NCBI GenBank assembly: GCA_032719365.1
Contig: CM064873.1
Location: forward strand, 4,064,501-4,128,500
DNA: 64,000 nt
Origin: Prinsepia uniflora
Taxonomy: Eukaryota > Streptophyta > Magnoliopsida > Rosales > Rosaceae
Direction: 5' to 3'
Of this stretch, positions 1-12,897 are shown one piece after another. The notes below the pieces were generated by a model that saw only the letters and a program-made list of their open reading frames with translations, had not been told where the DNA came from and did not search any database. The position numbers and the translations under genes are program-made. Positions within the stretch are counted from its first letter, which is position 1, and each line of letters starts with the position of its first letter.

Positions 1-152
1 CAAGCGGTAAGTTTTTGATTTAATACGAAATACAATCATCAAGATTCAATCCCTTTTGATTCTCTTCATCTTCTCCCTTAAAACCCTATGAATTTCTTTT
101 TTGCAAATACCAAGTTTTCTTCAAAAAAACACCAAGAACACAATTGTCAATA

Positions 153-692
153 TGGTATCAGAGCGGGGTTATCCCACATGAAAGCTTAACTGTCACACGT
201 GTTACATGTACCCATTCAAATTGACACGTGATAGGCTGAAAAATTCACCACACGTGAGGAGGTGTGTTGAGATGTGAGGAAAATATCCCACATCGGAAAA
301 ACACAACTACAATTTGTGCCTTATATGATATTGGACTATTCTCCCTCATTATCAATTGGTTTTCGAGTGAAACTTTAACTTCTTACATGGTATCGAAATA
401 GGGTTATCCCACGTGAAGGTTTAACTGTCACACGTGCCATATGTACCCATTCAAATCGTCACGTGATAGGCTGGAAAATCCATCACACGTGAGGGGGTGT
501 GTTGAGATGTGAGAAAAATATCACACATCGGAAAAACACAATTACAATTTGTGCCTTATATGATCTTGAGCTACACGTGTCAAAAACATCATTACAATTT
601 GTGTCTTATATGACCTTGAGCTACTTCACAAAATTGTCAATTAATTTTGGGGTGAAAGATGAAGCAAACTTGTCTTTTAGGCTAGTCCACAT
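153..692 (+). mobile_element. TRIM-like LTR element array (degenerate)
   Basis: Two primer-binding-site-like starts are visible: TGGTATCAGAGCGGGG at 153, and a degraded TGGTATCGAAATAGGG at 388. Each begins a 112-bp internal segment (153-264 and 388-499) that ends in a purine-rich GAGGAGGTG or GAGGGGGTG. Each is followed by a TG-starting repeat with TGTTGAGATGTGAG (265-387, ending ACA, and from 500). The order is internal-LTR-internal-LTR, so the left LTR is missing. The last LTR carries its own duplication of an ATTACAATTTGTG block and its 3' edge is uncertain. This is the layout of a TRIM (miniature LTR retrotransposon without genes). The repeat structure is seen; the TRIM class is inferred from the tRNA-Met-type binding site and LTR-like ends. 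Confidence 0.65.
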
Positions 693-2400
693 TTCTTGAG
701 CACTCTTGCACCTAACTGTTATCTCTTTTAAATTAAACTTGTTTCAAAAAAATTACACGCATATTATACAAAAGATCACGAACAGTTAGAATTCTTTATC
801 CATTTTGTAAATCACTATCTTAAATTATGTGTAATTTTTTTACTGAGGTACTCAATTATTAAGTAATTATTTTTTATGAATATTATTTTCAATGTTTAAT
901 ACATGAACACGCATGTCACAAGCAATACATTACATCAAGTTTATAAGAAATATACTCATTTCCCCAGAATTAATGTTGAAGTTTTCGATATGAATATGAC
1001 AATGGAAACTGTTAATTTTTTAAAATCTTACACAAATTAATCGATCGTCCTCGCAAAATCAGTAATTTACCAACGAAAAAGATAAAATTTTGCCTAAAAG
1101 AGGATCCACACAAACTGACAAACCGATGTGAGAGTTTATCAGCATTAATGCATATAGCAAACGCGTCAAATTATGTACAAATTCTTTGCATCTACCTCTT
1201 GTCAATTTTACTTACTAAATAGAATCTCTAAAAGAAAATTCATTATTTTGTCTGTATATAACGTTAATTAATAGTTTAATACTGAAGTCGTATGATATTT
1301 TGCCGTTGCTGTGATTGCTACAGATATCATTGTCCTATTATGGAGACATACTTACATGCCTAAACACCCATAATCAACTTTAATTAATTAGTGATTAGTG
1401 AACCAACACTTGCAGCTTATCCAATTATCATTCTACATATATATTAATTAAAATCGTTCAACTTTTAAACCATTATTTCAAAATTATTTACATCTCAACA
1501 AAATTTGAGACAATTTAATCATTCGTATGATTCAACTAAATGAACGGATTGTCCCGAGGATCTTAATTGTTACTAAAATATATTGTTGATTTATGCGACA
1601 TATATTAGTGACTAAACGACCTCATATGTTATTGATTGTTTATGGAAATGGATTTTAATTGAAGATTTTAAATAATGAATAATTTCCAATTATAATACAT
1701 GTACAAACAATTCGATAAATCGAAAATCGAAAAGGTTAGTATAAGAAATGATGGGATACAAATATTACTCTTCATATATATGTATTTTCTACTTGTAAGG
1801 CTTATAGGCCCCCTTCCTGATTTCTTGTCCTCAACATATGGACCCTAACGTGATATTTCTTATTTTCTGGCTCTATATAAGGCATTCAAGGACAACCCAT
1901 GGAGTTGATCAATGTTGTGAAAAAAATTAATGCGTATCAAATTTATATAAATATTGTAAGGTACAACTTGTGATGTTCATTAATGTGTTCACCAACTATG
2001 ATACAATTTATGTAAAGGGACATTCCTAATATCTCAAATATAGGAATTTTGAATCAAATATGTAAGTTATATGCATGCATGGTAGCCTTTTGATTTGTTA
2101 TTTTATTTAAAAATAAAATATTTACAAAAAATTGTATATATTCAATATTAATTTTTTATTTATAAAAATCAAACTCAAAACGGTGAATTAGTGTGGGGAA
2201 AAATAATTGTTTTTATAGATTCACAACCGATGAAAACTTAATAAATCACTTACCATGCCAACATCCAAATTTGAAAACGTCCAATAGAAATCACTACCAG
2301 AGATCGATCGATCTCCGTCATTTTGATATATGATGCATGCTTGGTAGGACAAGTCCCCTACGTGCTACCGTATTGTCCGTATAGTTTAGCGGGTACCCTA
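693..2400. other. Intergenic, no gene seen
   Basis: AT-rich sequence with stops in all frames and no recognisable protein or RNA gene. A TATA-like CTCTATATAAGG stands near 1870 with no convincing exon after it. Confidence 0.6.
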
Positions 2401-2404
2401 CAAA

Positions 2405-2470
2405 ACAAGGGCACGTGGGGTGGCTTTTTAATTGCTTTGGAGCCCAATGCACATATATAAATATTCCTTG
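2405..2470 (+). promoter_or_regulatory. Promoter-like block: G-box and TATA
   Basis: GGGCACGTGGGGTGG (G-box/ABRE core CACGTG) is followed about 40 bp later by CACATATATAAATA, a good TATA context. It looks like a plant core promoter reading rightwards. No convincing coding exon follows, so any transcript would be short or non-coding. Function is not shown. Confidence 0.3.
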
Positions 2471-2670
2471 CATGGCAAACCATTGTATTTATAGGTCCAT
2501 TATAAACACTAGCTGCCGACGACTCACCAGTCACCACTTCCTCAGTGGTTTTGGACAAGACCATTCGATGCAGGTGCTTAAACAAATCTCATCCTCCCAG
2601 TCCCACACCATTCCAAAATATATAAATATATATATATATCACATGTTTTTATATTGCGTATTTTAACATA

Positions 2671-5640
2671 ATTGAATAATATAACCTCTTAATTTCAAGA
2701 TATAATAATAACAATAATAACTCACATAATATATTATCAACGAAAAGAAACACGATCACGTGACGTTACTATCTTCGACCCAATTGCCTAACCACCTTCA
2801 AGTCTTACTCTGTCCCAACCAATGATGAAAATATCAACAGTTAAATTTATGGAAATATCGATATCAATATCGTTCATGCTCAATAAAAAAATGTCGAAAA
2901 TTTAGTCAAAAACTTGAAAATTTTGAATGAAATTTTAGAAAATATTTAAGCACATAATAATATTTATATAAGATTAATACCTATATTATGAAAATTGATA
3001 AGAGAGTTTTCTTCCGCCCTCCCTATTTTTATGTCAAGATAGATTTATACACGGAAATATCGCGGATATTTATTCCCCATTTTAAAATTAAGACCTCATA
3101 AATAGAAAATTTTATGAATGCCGCAGATATATATATTTTCATACATGATGCTAACTCCACCTCTCTCACTCTCTCGTAGAAAATAAATGAAGACTTATTT
3201 TATTACTGGAATGAGTCGATGAAAATTATATATGACGACAACATAATTCAAGAAAGAAAATGTGCATCCGAAGAAGCTTTTGCTCATATGAGGCCAGACG
3301 GTTGGAAGGGGGTTTCTCTTTCTGCATTCAAATTTTTGTGAATATTGCTCGTTTTGCACTTCAATTTTGTTCAGAATTTCTCTGCCTCATGTACTGTAGC
3401 ATATATCAGCAACATAGATCAAACACTAAATACTTTTACTCTTGGTGTTTTTTATTACCTCCAATTTTCACCCAAAAAAATTAAGTCCCAAAGTTTTCTT
3501 TCAGTTAATATCATTTGGACAAATAAAAATGGGTAGCAAGACAAAAATATTAGGGTAAAAAACTTGAAGGTACTTTTAGACTATGGAAACGTTATTAAGC
3601 CATCGATTATTAGAATCATTTACTAATAGAGGTATGTTTTATCGACCTTTAATAATAAAATAAGTTTCATATACGCAAACAATTTCCATATGTATCAGAG
3701 AATTAGTAGTTCACAAATAATATTCTAATAAGAATATATATATTTTCGGTTGATTACAATTTATTATTATAAGCGTAATTATTACATTCAATTATTAAGT
3801 GACATGTCATACGATGTAATTGGTTAAACAGTATGATACATAGATAAATTTTTTATAGCACACACTAGTATTATTGTATCAGAACATTCAACGATTCAAT
3901 TTTTAAAAGCAATCGTTTGATTCAATATTTTTGTCACGTTTAATTCAATTAATTAGAATATCGAAATCCGACTTTTAAAGAGTTTGACGGTGCAAGATTT
4001 TAATTGCAAGGAATGAATCCATTTTCCTTTTCATTTGTGTGTGTGTGAAGAGGGGGGAAGTAAAAGAAGAGTGATCGAGCAAAAGTACAAACAGAAAGGG
4101 AGAAAAAGAGGTACAAATTAGTAATCGCAATGTGATTCATCAAAAAGCCAGAAAGTGAAAAGCATCTGCCGAGTGCATAAGGGGAGATCGACCAGTCTAG
4201 TTTATAATAATAATAATAATAATAGTACATGATAATAGGCCAACAGATGTAAGCATCATGAAATTTCCATTTCCCATTGGATATGGTGAGTCTAATTTTG
4301 AAACTGAGAAATGGGTTTTGTTTTTGAGTGACTGGTGGGCCTACTGCTATTATCACAAAACAGAATATAATCATAAATAATAATACAAATTAATAAGAGA
4401 TTATATATTTTAATAATTAAGGGGGAGGTAAGCAAAAAGGGTTGGCTGGTGGTCGTTTTCAGACTGAGCCACTGAGGTGGAGGTTACTCCAAATAAAAAA
4501 TTAATGGATTATTACTTGTACATCATTATTTTCTCCTGATCCGATTGAAAGAAATGTTGTTTATGATCATGAGGATGGATGGAGAAAGCTGAAAGAAGTA
4601 AATCCCAATCCGAAAACCAAGAAAATACCCTAACATAACATAAATCTTGAATTTCGTCCCCAAAAAAAAAAAAACATAAATCTTGAAAAAAAAATCTTAA
4701 ATTGGAGAGAAAGAGATATGTAAAAGTGAGGAAGACAACACCTGAAATTGAAACTAGTTACCTCAGATGTGCACGTGGACGTGGGCATGATGACACAAAT
4801 AGATATTAAAACTCCACTTCGAGACATCACAGAATTGAATTTTACATTAGAAATTTAACAACTATGTATTTTAATTTAAAACGAGATAAATAAATATTTA
4901 TAAAACCTCTGCTTCGAAAAAATTCGACTCATGTATGGAATTTTACATGAGAAATTTGAGAACCATGCATTTTAATCTGAAGCATCAAGCATGGTTTCCC
5001 CCAACTATGCCAGTAACCAGATTGCTTATAAGCCCCGGGTAACAAATGACAGTCCCATTACACTGCTCTCATTTTCTCATTATTCATTTTTTTTTTCTTT
5101 CGAATTGAATAAATTAAATCGAAATCAAGGAAAGAAACAGAAAGAAATGCAGAAGGAGAGAGTTTGAAAATCATTCCGGATTAAATAACTATGTTTAAGC
5201 TTTATAAGTGTGCACTATCATTATGAATCTACGATCATCATTTATACAGTAGCATAAGATCCAACCGCTACAAAATTATTTCGTTTTGTATTTTTATCTT
5301 CATGATGAAGATGGAGAAGGAGAATCGATCGGTGGAGGGAAGAAGGACGGAGAAATGAAACTGAATGCATGAGTGTGCTTGAGTGGATCATAACATTAAT
5401 TGGTGTACATGATTTGATCATTGTGATATTAAATTAAATTAACTAGTAAACTTGAAGGACGGAAATTTCTGACAATTTTTGTTCATCATGGGATGGTCGA
5501 TCCAATCGTACGAGAATCGCCCAATATACATAACTCATAAATAATCACAATTCAAATAGAGAGCGGGAGAAGAAGATATATAATTATAAAGGAAAAAAAA
5601 AATTAAGAAAAAAGGAGAAGAGGGAGATGAAAATTAATTA
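2671..5640. other. Intergenic downstream of the ALOG gene
   Basis: AT-rich DNA with no supported gene. It holds a short (TAA)n run near 4204-4222, TG and A homopolymer tracts and scattered short ORFs without family features. The ALOG gene ends at the right edge, so the last few hundred bases probably include its 3' UTR and terminator. Confidence 0.55.
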
Positions 5641-5660
5641 GTCATGGTGAAGAGAACAAC

Positions 5661-6359
5661 CTATACTGCAGTGGTAGTAGCAGTAGCAGCAGAAGCGGAA
5701 GCAGCAGTACTTGAGCCGCCCCCACCATCACCGCCATCGCCCTCACCGCCGCTTTGAGTGGCTCCCACCGACACATTCCCTACAACCGCGGTGGTCGTTA
5801 CGGTAGGCCGTTTCCGTTTCTTTTTCTCGTAGGGAATCCCCCGTGCTTTGGCCTGCCCTTCCCTCACCTCCCTCAGATAAATCCTGACCGCGCGGGCCCC
5901 AAAGGGATTCGACTCCGGACGTCCACCGTTCTCCTCGTAGGCCGCTCTGAGCCGTCCGATGAGTGCGTCGAGGCTGCCCCAAGCCTGCTTAAGCGGGCAC
6001 GCGCACGGCGCCGGGGGGTTGGGGTGCCCGAAGTAGGGGCACCCGGTGGCGTGGACTTTAGTCTTCCCGAACTGGTCCAGATACTTCAAGAACTCAATCA
6101 CGTGGGCCCCGCTGCACCTCGCCAACGTCAGCGGCGGCTTGTGGTTCTTTAGATACTGCAGAAACGTGTTCCAGTCCCGCCGCTTCTGCGACTCGTAGCG
6201 ACTTGGCGGTGCTGGAGCCGACGACCCCTCGGCCGCAACAGAAGAAGTAACTGCTGTTACGGCCAAGTTCGCAGTCGCTGCGGAAGACGGACCCTCTTCG
6301 GGCGGTCCGCCAGTTCCGCCTGAAGCTGAATCCATTCTGAAATTGTCTTCTTTTTGCAC
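5661..6359 (-). CDS. LSH: ALOG-domain (LSH/OBO-type) transcriptional regulator
   Basis: A single uninterrupted reading frame of 232 codons. Residues about 53-180 form a full ALOG domain: it opens with SRYESQKRRDWNTF, carries the zinc-ribbon-like insert (H103, C107, C119, C121 around GCPYFGHPNPP), and ends at RGIPYEKKKRKR. KKKRKR (179-184) is a likely nuclear localisation signal. The tails are low complexity: a Ser/Ala/Pro-rich N-terminus and a Gly/Ser/Ala/Thr-rich C-terminus. ALOG proteins are plant nuclear DNA-binding regulators of meristem, organ-boundary and inflorescence development; LSH means LIGHT-DEPENDENT SHORT HYPOCOTYLS. Lack of introns is usual for the family. Met9 (position 6335, MDSASGG) fits the family start better than Met1. 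The upstream 6360-6540 is a CT-rich leader. Which LSH paralogue this is cannot be told here. Confidence 0.95.
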   Translation of the reverse strand: MQKEDNFRMDSASGGTGGPPEEGPSSAATANLAVTAVTSSVAAEGSSAPAPPSRYESQKRRDWNTFLQYLKNHKPPLTLARCSGAHVIEFLKYLDQFGKTKVHATGCPYFGHPNPPAPCACPLKQAWGSLDALIGRLRAAYEENGGRPESNPFGARAVRIYLREVREGQAKARGIPYEKKKRKRPTVTTTAVVGNVSVGATQSGGEGDGGDGGGGSSTAASASAATATTTAV

Positions 6360-6540
6360 CTAATCGTTTTGGCCCTTTCTCTATATGGGTTTTTTTTTTC
6401 TTCCTTTTTTCCCCTCTCTCTCTAATCTCCAAGGTGAGGGTTTGAATTGTGGGTTGTTGTTGGTGGGTGGCTCTCTCTCCCTTCCTCCATATGAGAGGGG
6501 TGTTTACGACGGCGGATCTTCTTCTTCTTCTTTAAAGGAG

Positions 6541-7330
6541 AGGCTGTAGACGCTGTTTAATTTGTTGGTAGTTTGGGTTTTTGTTTGGGCGATGGATGAG
6601 TGCGAGAGAAAGAGACGGAGAGGGTTTTAGGGGGAGGTGGAGCGTTTGGGTGATGGGACGTAAAAAAGGATGGATGAAATGAATGAATATGAAGGGGAGA
6701 ATTGAGAATTGGTGGTAGTAATCAGAAATCACAATCCACAAAATTTTCACATGGTGGTGGCCCCTTTCGAAGTGACATCTTTACTATTCAACTTTTCAAC
6801 TCTCCCTCCAGCACCTCCTCCTCCTCCTCTTACCGCCGCCTCTGCCGCCTGCTCCACCACTCTCAATTTCTCTCTCTCCCTTACATAATATGTATGTCCA
6901 CCAATCCAATGGCCCTAATTAACCCTCCCTCTAGATTATCTCTATGACGTCCACCAATCTAATGCACCAATTCACCTTATTTATACGCACCCATAAGGCA
7001 TTTGTAAGCCCAAGAACACGCTTCTTTTCTCTATTTTCTTTTGTCTACTAAAAATGATGAATATTCTTAATTTCAACGAGGGTAAAAATGGAGCTAATAG
7101 CCAGGTGATTTTTTTTTTATTGAGTGAATTCAATGGAATCACATATTTTTCATGTGCATAATATAACAATGTAAAGATTGTGAAAGGCTTGTGGCCGAAG
7201 AGGGTATTCAACGATCTAAAGACCTAATCATGTCAGGTTATTAGTAATTTTTCCTGATTTTGAGTGGTTAAAATAAATAAAAATATGAATAATCATGAGA
7301 CTCGTTGAACAATGCCATCAATTTTCATGA
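6541..7330. other. Upstream region of the ALOG gene
   Basis: Contains CT-rich and (TCC)n-like stretches (6800-6860) typical of plant 5' leaders and promoters. No coding region is supported. Confidence 0.4.

Positions 7331-7334
<4 letters not shown>

Positions 7335-7364
<30 letters not shown>
7335..7364. repeat. (TA)n microsatellite
   Basis: Uninterrupted TA dinucleotide run of about 15 units, 40 bp upstream of the long LTR-like element. Confidence 0.9.
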
Positions 7365-7367
<3 letters not shown>

Positions 7368-8668
7368 CATTGTATGTATTTATAATATTGCACAAGCATT
7401 TTTGTAACAGCCCATCCCGGAAATCGAAATTAGATTAGTTGTTAATGATGGATTAGTGAAGCTAATCGGTAATTAGTTGGGTGATTTCGGACGGACGGTG
7501 CGAAATGACGATTTTGCCCCTAGAACGGGCAAAAATGTTGACTTTTTGTTTGGGCAGTCAAATGGACTTTGACCGATGACCGCGACGTAGCTCGGGACGT
7601 CATGAGTTCATAGACAGGTGGCACGTCCGATTCCGACAACCGAGGAGGAAGTTATGACGTTCGGAAGTTTGAGGGTATTTTGGTAATTTCGTGAAAAAGG
7701 GGCCATTCGTTGACTTTTCAAACGACATGGAATTCTCACGAACTTCAAGGACCGTTGGGTAGGTCTCGAGTCCCTGATTCCAACGACAGACGGCTTGTGT
7801 CATTTGGAGTTCGGGAAATAAAGTTACGGGTTGAGGAATACGAAGGGCAATATGGTAATTTGCATTAGCAGGGGCAAATTGGTCAATTGGCACATTGGGA
7901 TCTGTGCCAGTGCCATTGTGACACTTAGCTGTCCTGGGGATTGGTGCCCAAGGGATGTGGGACACATGTCCTTTCTCTGGAGGGCCGTAGAACCGTGTAA
8001 ACTCCCTTAGTGGTTTCAAAACGAGTTGTGCACTGTCTGGAAAATAGAGGAACAAATGAAAAAAACAGAGAATTAGAGTGCACTGAGTGAGTAATCGTGA
8101 ACCCATGCCCATTTGATCTCCCAGTGTTAGTAAGTACGGTGAGGGAAGGCGAAAAATGTGGTGGAGCGGCCGTGAAAGCCGTCGTGGATGGTGGGGAGTT
8201 TTTCAAATTCTGAGAAACAGAGAAGGACATGTAGCCGTGAATAAAATCTCCTCAAATCCTCATCAACAGCCTAAAGTTTGTAAATAGAAAATGGAAAGGG
8301 TGATGAGACAAGCTCTTTGGACTTGAATTCGAAGCAAAATGGGGACGGTAAGTGAAGAACCCGTCGAAATCGTGTTTGGATTCAAAAATGGCAAAGTCTG
8401 TTTTAGTGATTGTTAACCCAATTGTTTGTTTGAACGAGGTTTCTGGAGGTCAAAGAGGAAGTATGGACTGGAAAACACGGCTCGAGGTGGCCGGCGTCTT
8501 GAGGATACGACGGTGGGACTGAGGAGGTCTGTTCTTCGAGCTTGATGGTAAGCTACAACCCTTATAATTGTGTTTTGAAACCGTAGGTAGAAAAGGAATC
8601 ATTGGAGGAAACTAACAGGATTAAAAGGGATGAAATTGAACCAGGAAATGGACGGAAATTGGGTACAC

Positions 8669-8728
8669 CGGTCCAGTTGAACCGGCCGGTCTGAACCGGT
8701 CCAGTTGAACCGGCCGGTCTGAACCGGT
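8669..8728 (+). repeat. 28-bp direct tandem repeat, two units
   Basis: CCAGTTGAACCGGCCGGTCT recurs with a 28-bp period inside long LTR-like copy A. The unit contains the palindrome ACCGGCCGGT. Confidence 0.8.
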
Positions 8729-9661
8729 CTGGACCGGGTCTGTCTCAAGGAAGGAGACGACATTGTAGCAGCGCGTGAGGCCCATGCGCAGTCCCTTTAG
8801 GAGGCGCGTGGGGGCGCGTGGTACGTCTTTTGAGGGTGGTTCCAACACTACTTTTAAAGTATTCGATGTAACGAATATTTTGGGATTGGTTTCGAGTCGA
8901 TCGGACATCGTCTTGATATGTTTCGGGATGTCCGAAGGTTTTAAGCCTTGGTTAAAAATAGTTAAAAATTCGAAAAAATTACGGGGCTTAAGTATGATCA
9001 TTGTGAGGTAGTTAGTGACCTTACTATGGAATTTGGGCAGGTTCGGGAAAGCCAAGGATAGCAGATTGGTCGGAAACGGCATAAGTGCGCGCGTATCGAG
9101 ACATCGACGAAATGGTCTGTGAGTGGACTTTGTTTTTTAACTTATGATGCATGCATATGTGTTTTTATATGTTTTCTTACGTGATTTTATGATTTGATTT
9201 ATTATCTTGATGGTTTACAATTTTGCACATTTTTCGAAGTATTTACGGAATTATACGTTTTATGAGAATATGATGGATGTTGTGATTTGAACCTGATTTT
9301 CATGATTTGATTTCGGGATTTGAAACATGATTTGATTTCAATGATTTGGAATGGATTTCGGAAAAGTGATTTCGGGCTTGAAGCCCAGTTCAGAAAAGTG
9401 GTTTTCAAGAATGTGATTTCGGGTTTTTGAATCGGATTTCAAAATGACGATTTTGGATTCGATTTTGGAAACGTGAAAGTGGATTTCCGGGTCTGGGTTC
9501 AGAATGATTGTTCCAGATGCCGGCTTACGGAATGATGGTTTCGGACTCGGATTTGGAAATGGATATGGATATGAGTTCTGGGTTTGGATCCGAGACCTGA
9601 TGAGATTGCGGATTCGGAAATAGATACTGGATTTGGATTGGATTTGCTGGATCTGGTTATT

Positions 9662-9855
9662 GGGTTTAAAGACCCGGATGTTATTATGATGGGGGCGGGC
9701 CCGGATTGGGTTTAAAGACCCGGATTGAGTTTAAAGACTCGGGAGTTTAAAGACTCGGATATTGATATTTCCCCTGTAGGCCTATTGAGTTTAAAGACTC
9801 GGGAGTTTAAAGACTCGGATTATATTGAGGCCTGGATTGAGTTTAAAGACTCGAA
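9662..9855 (+). repeat. GTTTAAAGACTCGG motif array, copy A
   Basis: Seven occurrences of a near-palindromic GAGTTTAAAGACTCGG or GGGTTTAAAGACCCGG motif, several paired head-to-tail. The same order recurs at 62281-62488 in copy B, so the array is an old part of this LTR family. Confidence 0.85.
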
Positions 9856-10411
9856 TAGATCCAGCAGGTTCGATGGATGGATATGTGGTTTCAAATGTGT
9901 TTTGGATTTCACTGAGATTTGATGATGACGATTTTCAATAATGGTTTCCGATGTTTTAGGCTTTGCCCGGATGATACGGTTTTCGATGGTTTTGGGCTGA
10001 GGCCTGGGATTGATAAAAGAAAATGAGTTTGATTTCTTAAATGGTTTGAATGATCTGAATGTTGAATGGTTATATGACTTGAATTTAAGATATGCATGCA
10101 TTGGCTTTTACTTGTAGGGTATAAATGTGTGTTTTTTAATAACTGTTTTTGAACTTATACTTTATTTTTGTCCACTCACAGTCTCTTCGTGTTTTCAACA
10201 CCCTCCAGGTTGTTGAGATGCGGGTTGTTGGTCGTGAGAGATGGAGACATTACACCCGCGATCCACAGTAGACTCGGGCGCATCGAGAATCCCTTGTCCG
10301 ACTTACGTGTCACATGGAGGTTGGACGTTAGTTTAGCCTTCGTGTCATGCGTAAGTTAGACGGGAGCATGATTTAGCTCTTAATCCCAGGAATTAGGGTT
10401 GGGTCCTGTCA

Positions 10412-12284
10412 ACTTTGCACTTAACTTATTTTAACAAATATTTGTTTTAATAAGTACTCAAAGAACCTAGCTATCAAACCCTACGTACGTATAACTTAAT
10501 ATGATTATTATTATTACACATAATAATTACCTATTAAAAATGTCTCGATGGGATGGGAAGATGGGAACATCATACAATGTTATAAAAATATAAACTAGCA
10601 ACGTCATGGATATACCATTTTCCCTTATAGTATATGTAGGGATCAAAAAACAGCCAATGTACGTAATGTGTAATAATAACATTATTAATTTTGCATAAAA
10701 ATGTTGATGCTGGTAGGAAAAAAAAAAATTTCAGATTTAATTTGAATCAAATGTTTGAAATTAATCAACGGACAAAAGTTACCTGTTAACCTGCTCCTAT
10801 TTACTTTTGGATCATTTTGAAATTTATAATTTTTTGTGGGCTGATATAGAAGGAGAGAGTTATATTAAATACACTTTATATCGAGATCGTTCTTTATGAG
10901 AGTTGATTGTATTTATTATGAAATTCGGACTCACAATTTTTCATATAACGTTATAATTTATGAAGAGCAATATCACTATATCGTAATAGTAGATGTGTGG
11001 AGATAAATGTTATATAGATTGTAATAATAGACGTGTCTAGAAGAATGTATCTTGATCGTAATGCAAGTTTTTTTTTTTCTTAATGAATCATTTAGTAGCG
11101 AAACACGGTTATCTATCCTTAATTAACCGCGTGGATATCCAAATCAATCGTGTGAATATCAGGCCGGTGAATACCCTAATTAACTAATATGCCAATTTAT
11201 TGTGGTTGATGGTCATAATACTAGTTAAATGGCTGAGATTTATTACAATTGGGTAAAAAACGAAAGAAAAAAAATGTCTGCCTTTCAAGTCGTTGTCGTG
11301 TTATTATTACTTAAGACGTTATAATTTTGTTTTGAAATTGTGTATGAAATTGCGTGTGTACAACATGAAGTGTGGGTGCGTGGGACAAGCTGTGGCATGA
11401 AGTGGATGGCTATGAATTGGGTCTGAGACTCTGAGTAAGGTCAAACATCTGAAGGCCATTCGAGAGACAATAAGGGGAAAAAATGAAGACCCACGAAAGC
11501 ACTCATATCCAATGTAATTCATAGTTTTCATATTATTGTATCAAACAACATAATGTATATCTACACACCACAATGTATAATAAGTTCAAGCCCGGGAGGA
11601 AATAGGTGGCCACAATCAAAAAGCTTATAACCCATGAAATTGAAATAAAAAATATATGAAATGGTCATCTTTTTAATGGGTTCTTACTTGAATTTATTTC
11701 TTTGCTACATTGTGTATCCTTATCTCAAGCACAAAAAAATTGAAATAAAAAATGAAATGGTCATCTTTTTAATGGGTCCTTACTTTTTGTTTAATTTCAC
11801 TTGTGTTAGTTAAAGGCAGTATAAGAAAAAAAAAATACGGAAGGAAAAACAGTATCGATCGATAATGAGAGAAGAATGAATAAAAACAAAATTTTGAAAG
11901 TGAAAATAACTTCACATACGTTTCAATCTAACTCTCATTTTGTACACCTTCACTTTCCATATGTTTTGTCTCTGTCTTGCACGATCTTCCTGCATTACTC
12001 CTATTTACCATTCATTTTTACATTACTCGACCTTATTCACCGGTTATTTTCTTTATATACTTTTCTTATATTTCAAACGTAATTGAAGGAAACTTTAAAC
12101 AAAAATTGAATAATTATGAACAAGTAATAAACATGCCGATCAAATCACTTGAGTTATCTGATTTTTAGATCATAAGGTGCTCTACTTTTAATTAGGAATC
12201 AATCCCTTTCAGCAAGTCTTTTAACATTGACTTGAAGATTTCATATTGTTAGGTTCCATTGAAGTTAGGCCAGCTTGTTGTAGC
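10412..12284. other. Intergenic, no gene seen
   Basis: AT-rich DNA. A block of about 45 bp (GAAATGGTCATCTTTTTAAT) occurs twice, near 11655 and 11752. No coding or RNA gene is supported. Confidence 0.5.
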
Positions 12285-12895
12285 TGTAGAATATCCAGAC
12301 CCAATACTAAAATATAATAGTCATTTGGGCTTCCATATTATTGAGTTTTATCTATAACATATTTATGGTTCTAGATTAAAGTGTATGGACCTAAGAAATG
12401 TGTAGAAAGTTCATGAAGGGAGTCGTTGGAAGATTCAATAAATGAAAAAGGTGGGTGGATGAAACTTTAATGAAGGGATCTAGAGACTTCCTTAAGTACT
12501 ATATAAGGAGGAGATCTTGGCCACATTTGAAAATCAAGGAGAACACAACATAAGTGAGTGAGTGAGAGCAACTCTAAAGGTCTTCGGGTATAGAAGCAAG
12601 GTGAGTTGTGAGTGTTTTAAGTGTGTGCATAGCTCTTGGGGTGAAGTGATCTTCTAGGTTGAGAAAGGGTGTACAAGGGGTATTCTATTGGATACAAGGG
12701 CTCGGGTTGGGTATAAACTTGAGTGGTGTAATCTTGTACTTTGTATTCTCTCATAGTGAAGGTGAAAACTCTCCGAGGATGTAGGCAAGATATTTGGCCG
12801 AACCTCGTTAAACCTATTGTGTTCTTGGCTTCTTTATTTCCTTTCTTCTATCTTTATTCGTAGTACTTGCGTTGCGGAGGATTAATTTCCTAACA
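12285..12895 (+). repeat. 5' LTR of copia copy 1 (611 bp)
   Basis: Begins TGTAGAATATCCAGACC and ends TTTCCTAACA. It contains ACTATATAAGGAGGAGATC, a TATA box expected to drive element transcription. It has one unit of the ~41-bp TAGCTCTTGGGGTG repeat, against two in the 3' LTR. Confidence 0.9.
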
Positions 12896-12897
12896 AG

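Larger units (their letters stand above)
7403..10411 (+). mobile_element. Long solo LTR-like element, copy A (about 3.0 kb)
   Basis: Starts TGTAACAGCCCATCCCGG and ends GGGTTGGGTCCTGTCA. It is collinear with the better preserved copy at 59971-63047. Shared blocks include the GACTTTGACC / GACGTCA / GACAGGTGGCACG stretch near the start, the GCGCGTGGGGGCGCGTG block, and the GTTTAAAGACTCGG array. TG...CA ends and lack of coding capacity suggest a solo LTR from a large Ty3/gypsy-type element. Flanks are ATTTT and ACTTT, a target duplication with one mismatch, so this copy is probably older. It could instead be a non-autonomous element without separate LTRs. Open frames inside it are not conserved genes. 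Confidence 0.72.

Noticed and set aside
4000..4374. 124-codon minus-strand frame with a Tyr run
   Set aside because: The Tyr run is the translation of a (TAA)n/(TTA)n microsatellite; no conserved features.
5754..6152. 132-codon open frame on the plus strand
   Set aside because: It is antisense to the ALOG domain coding region; high GC keeps the opposite strand open.
8621..9082. 153-codon minus-strand frame in long LTR copy A
   Set aside because: It is not kept in the related copy B and runs through the tandem repeat.
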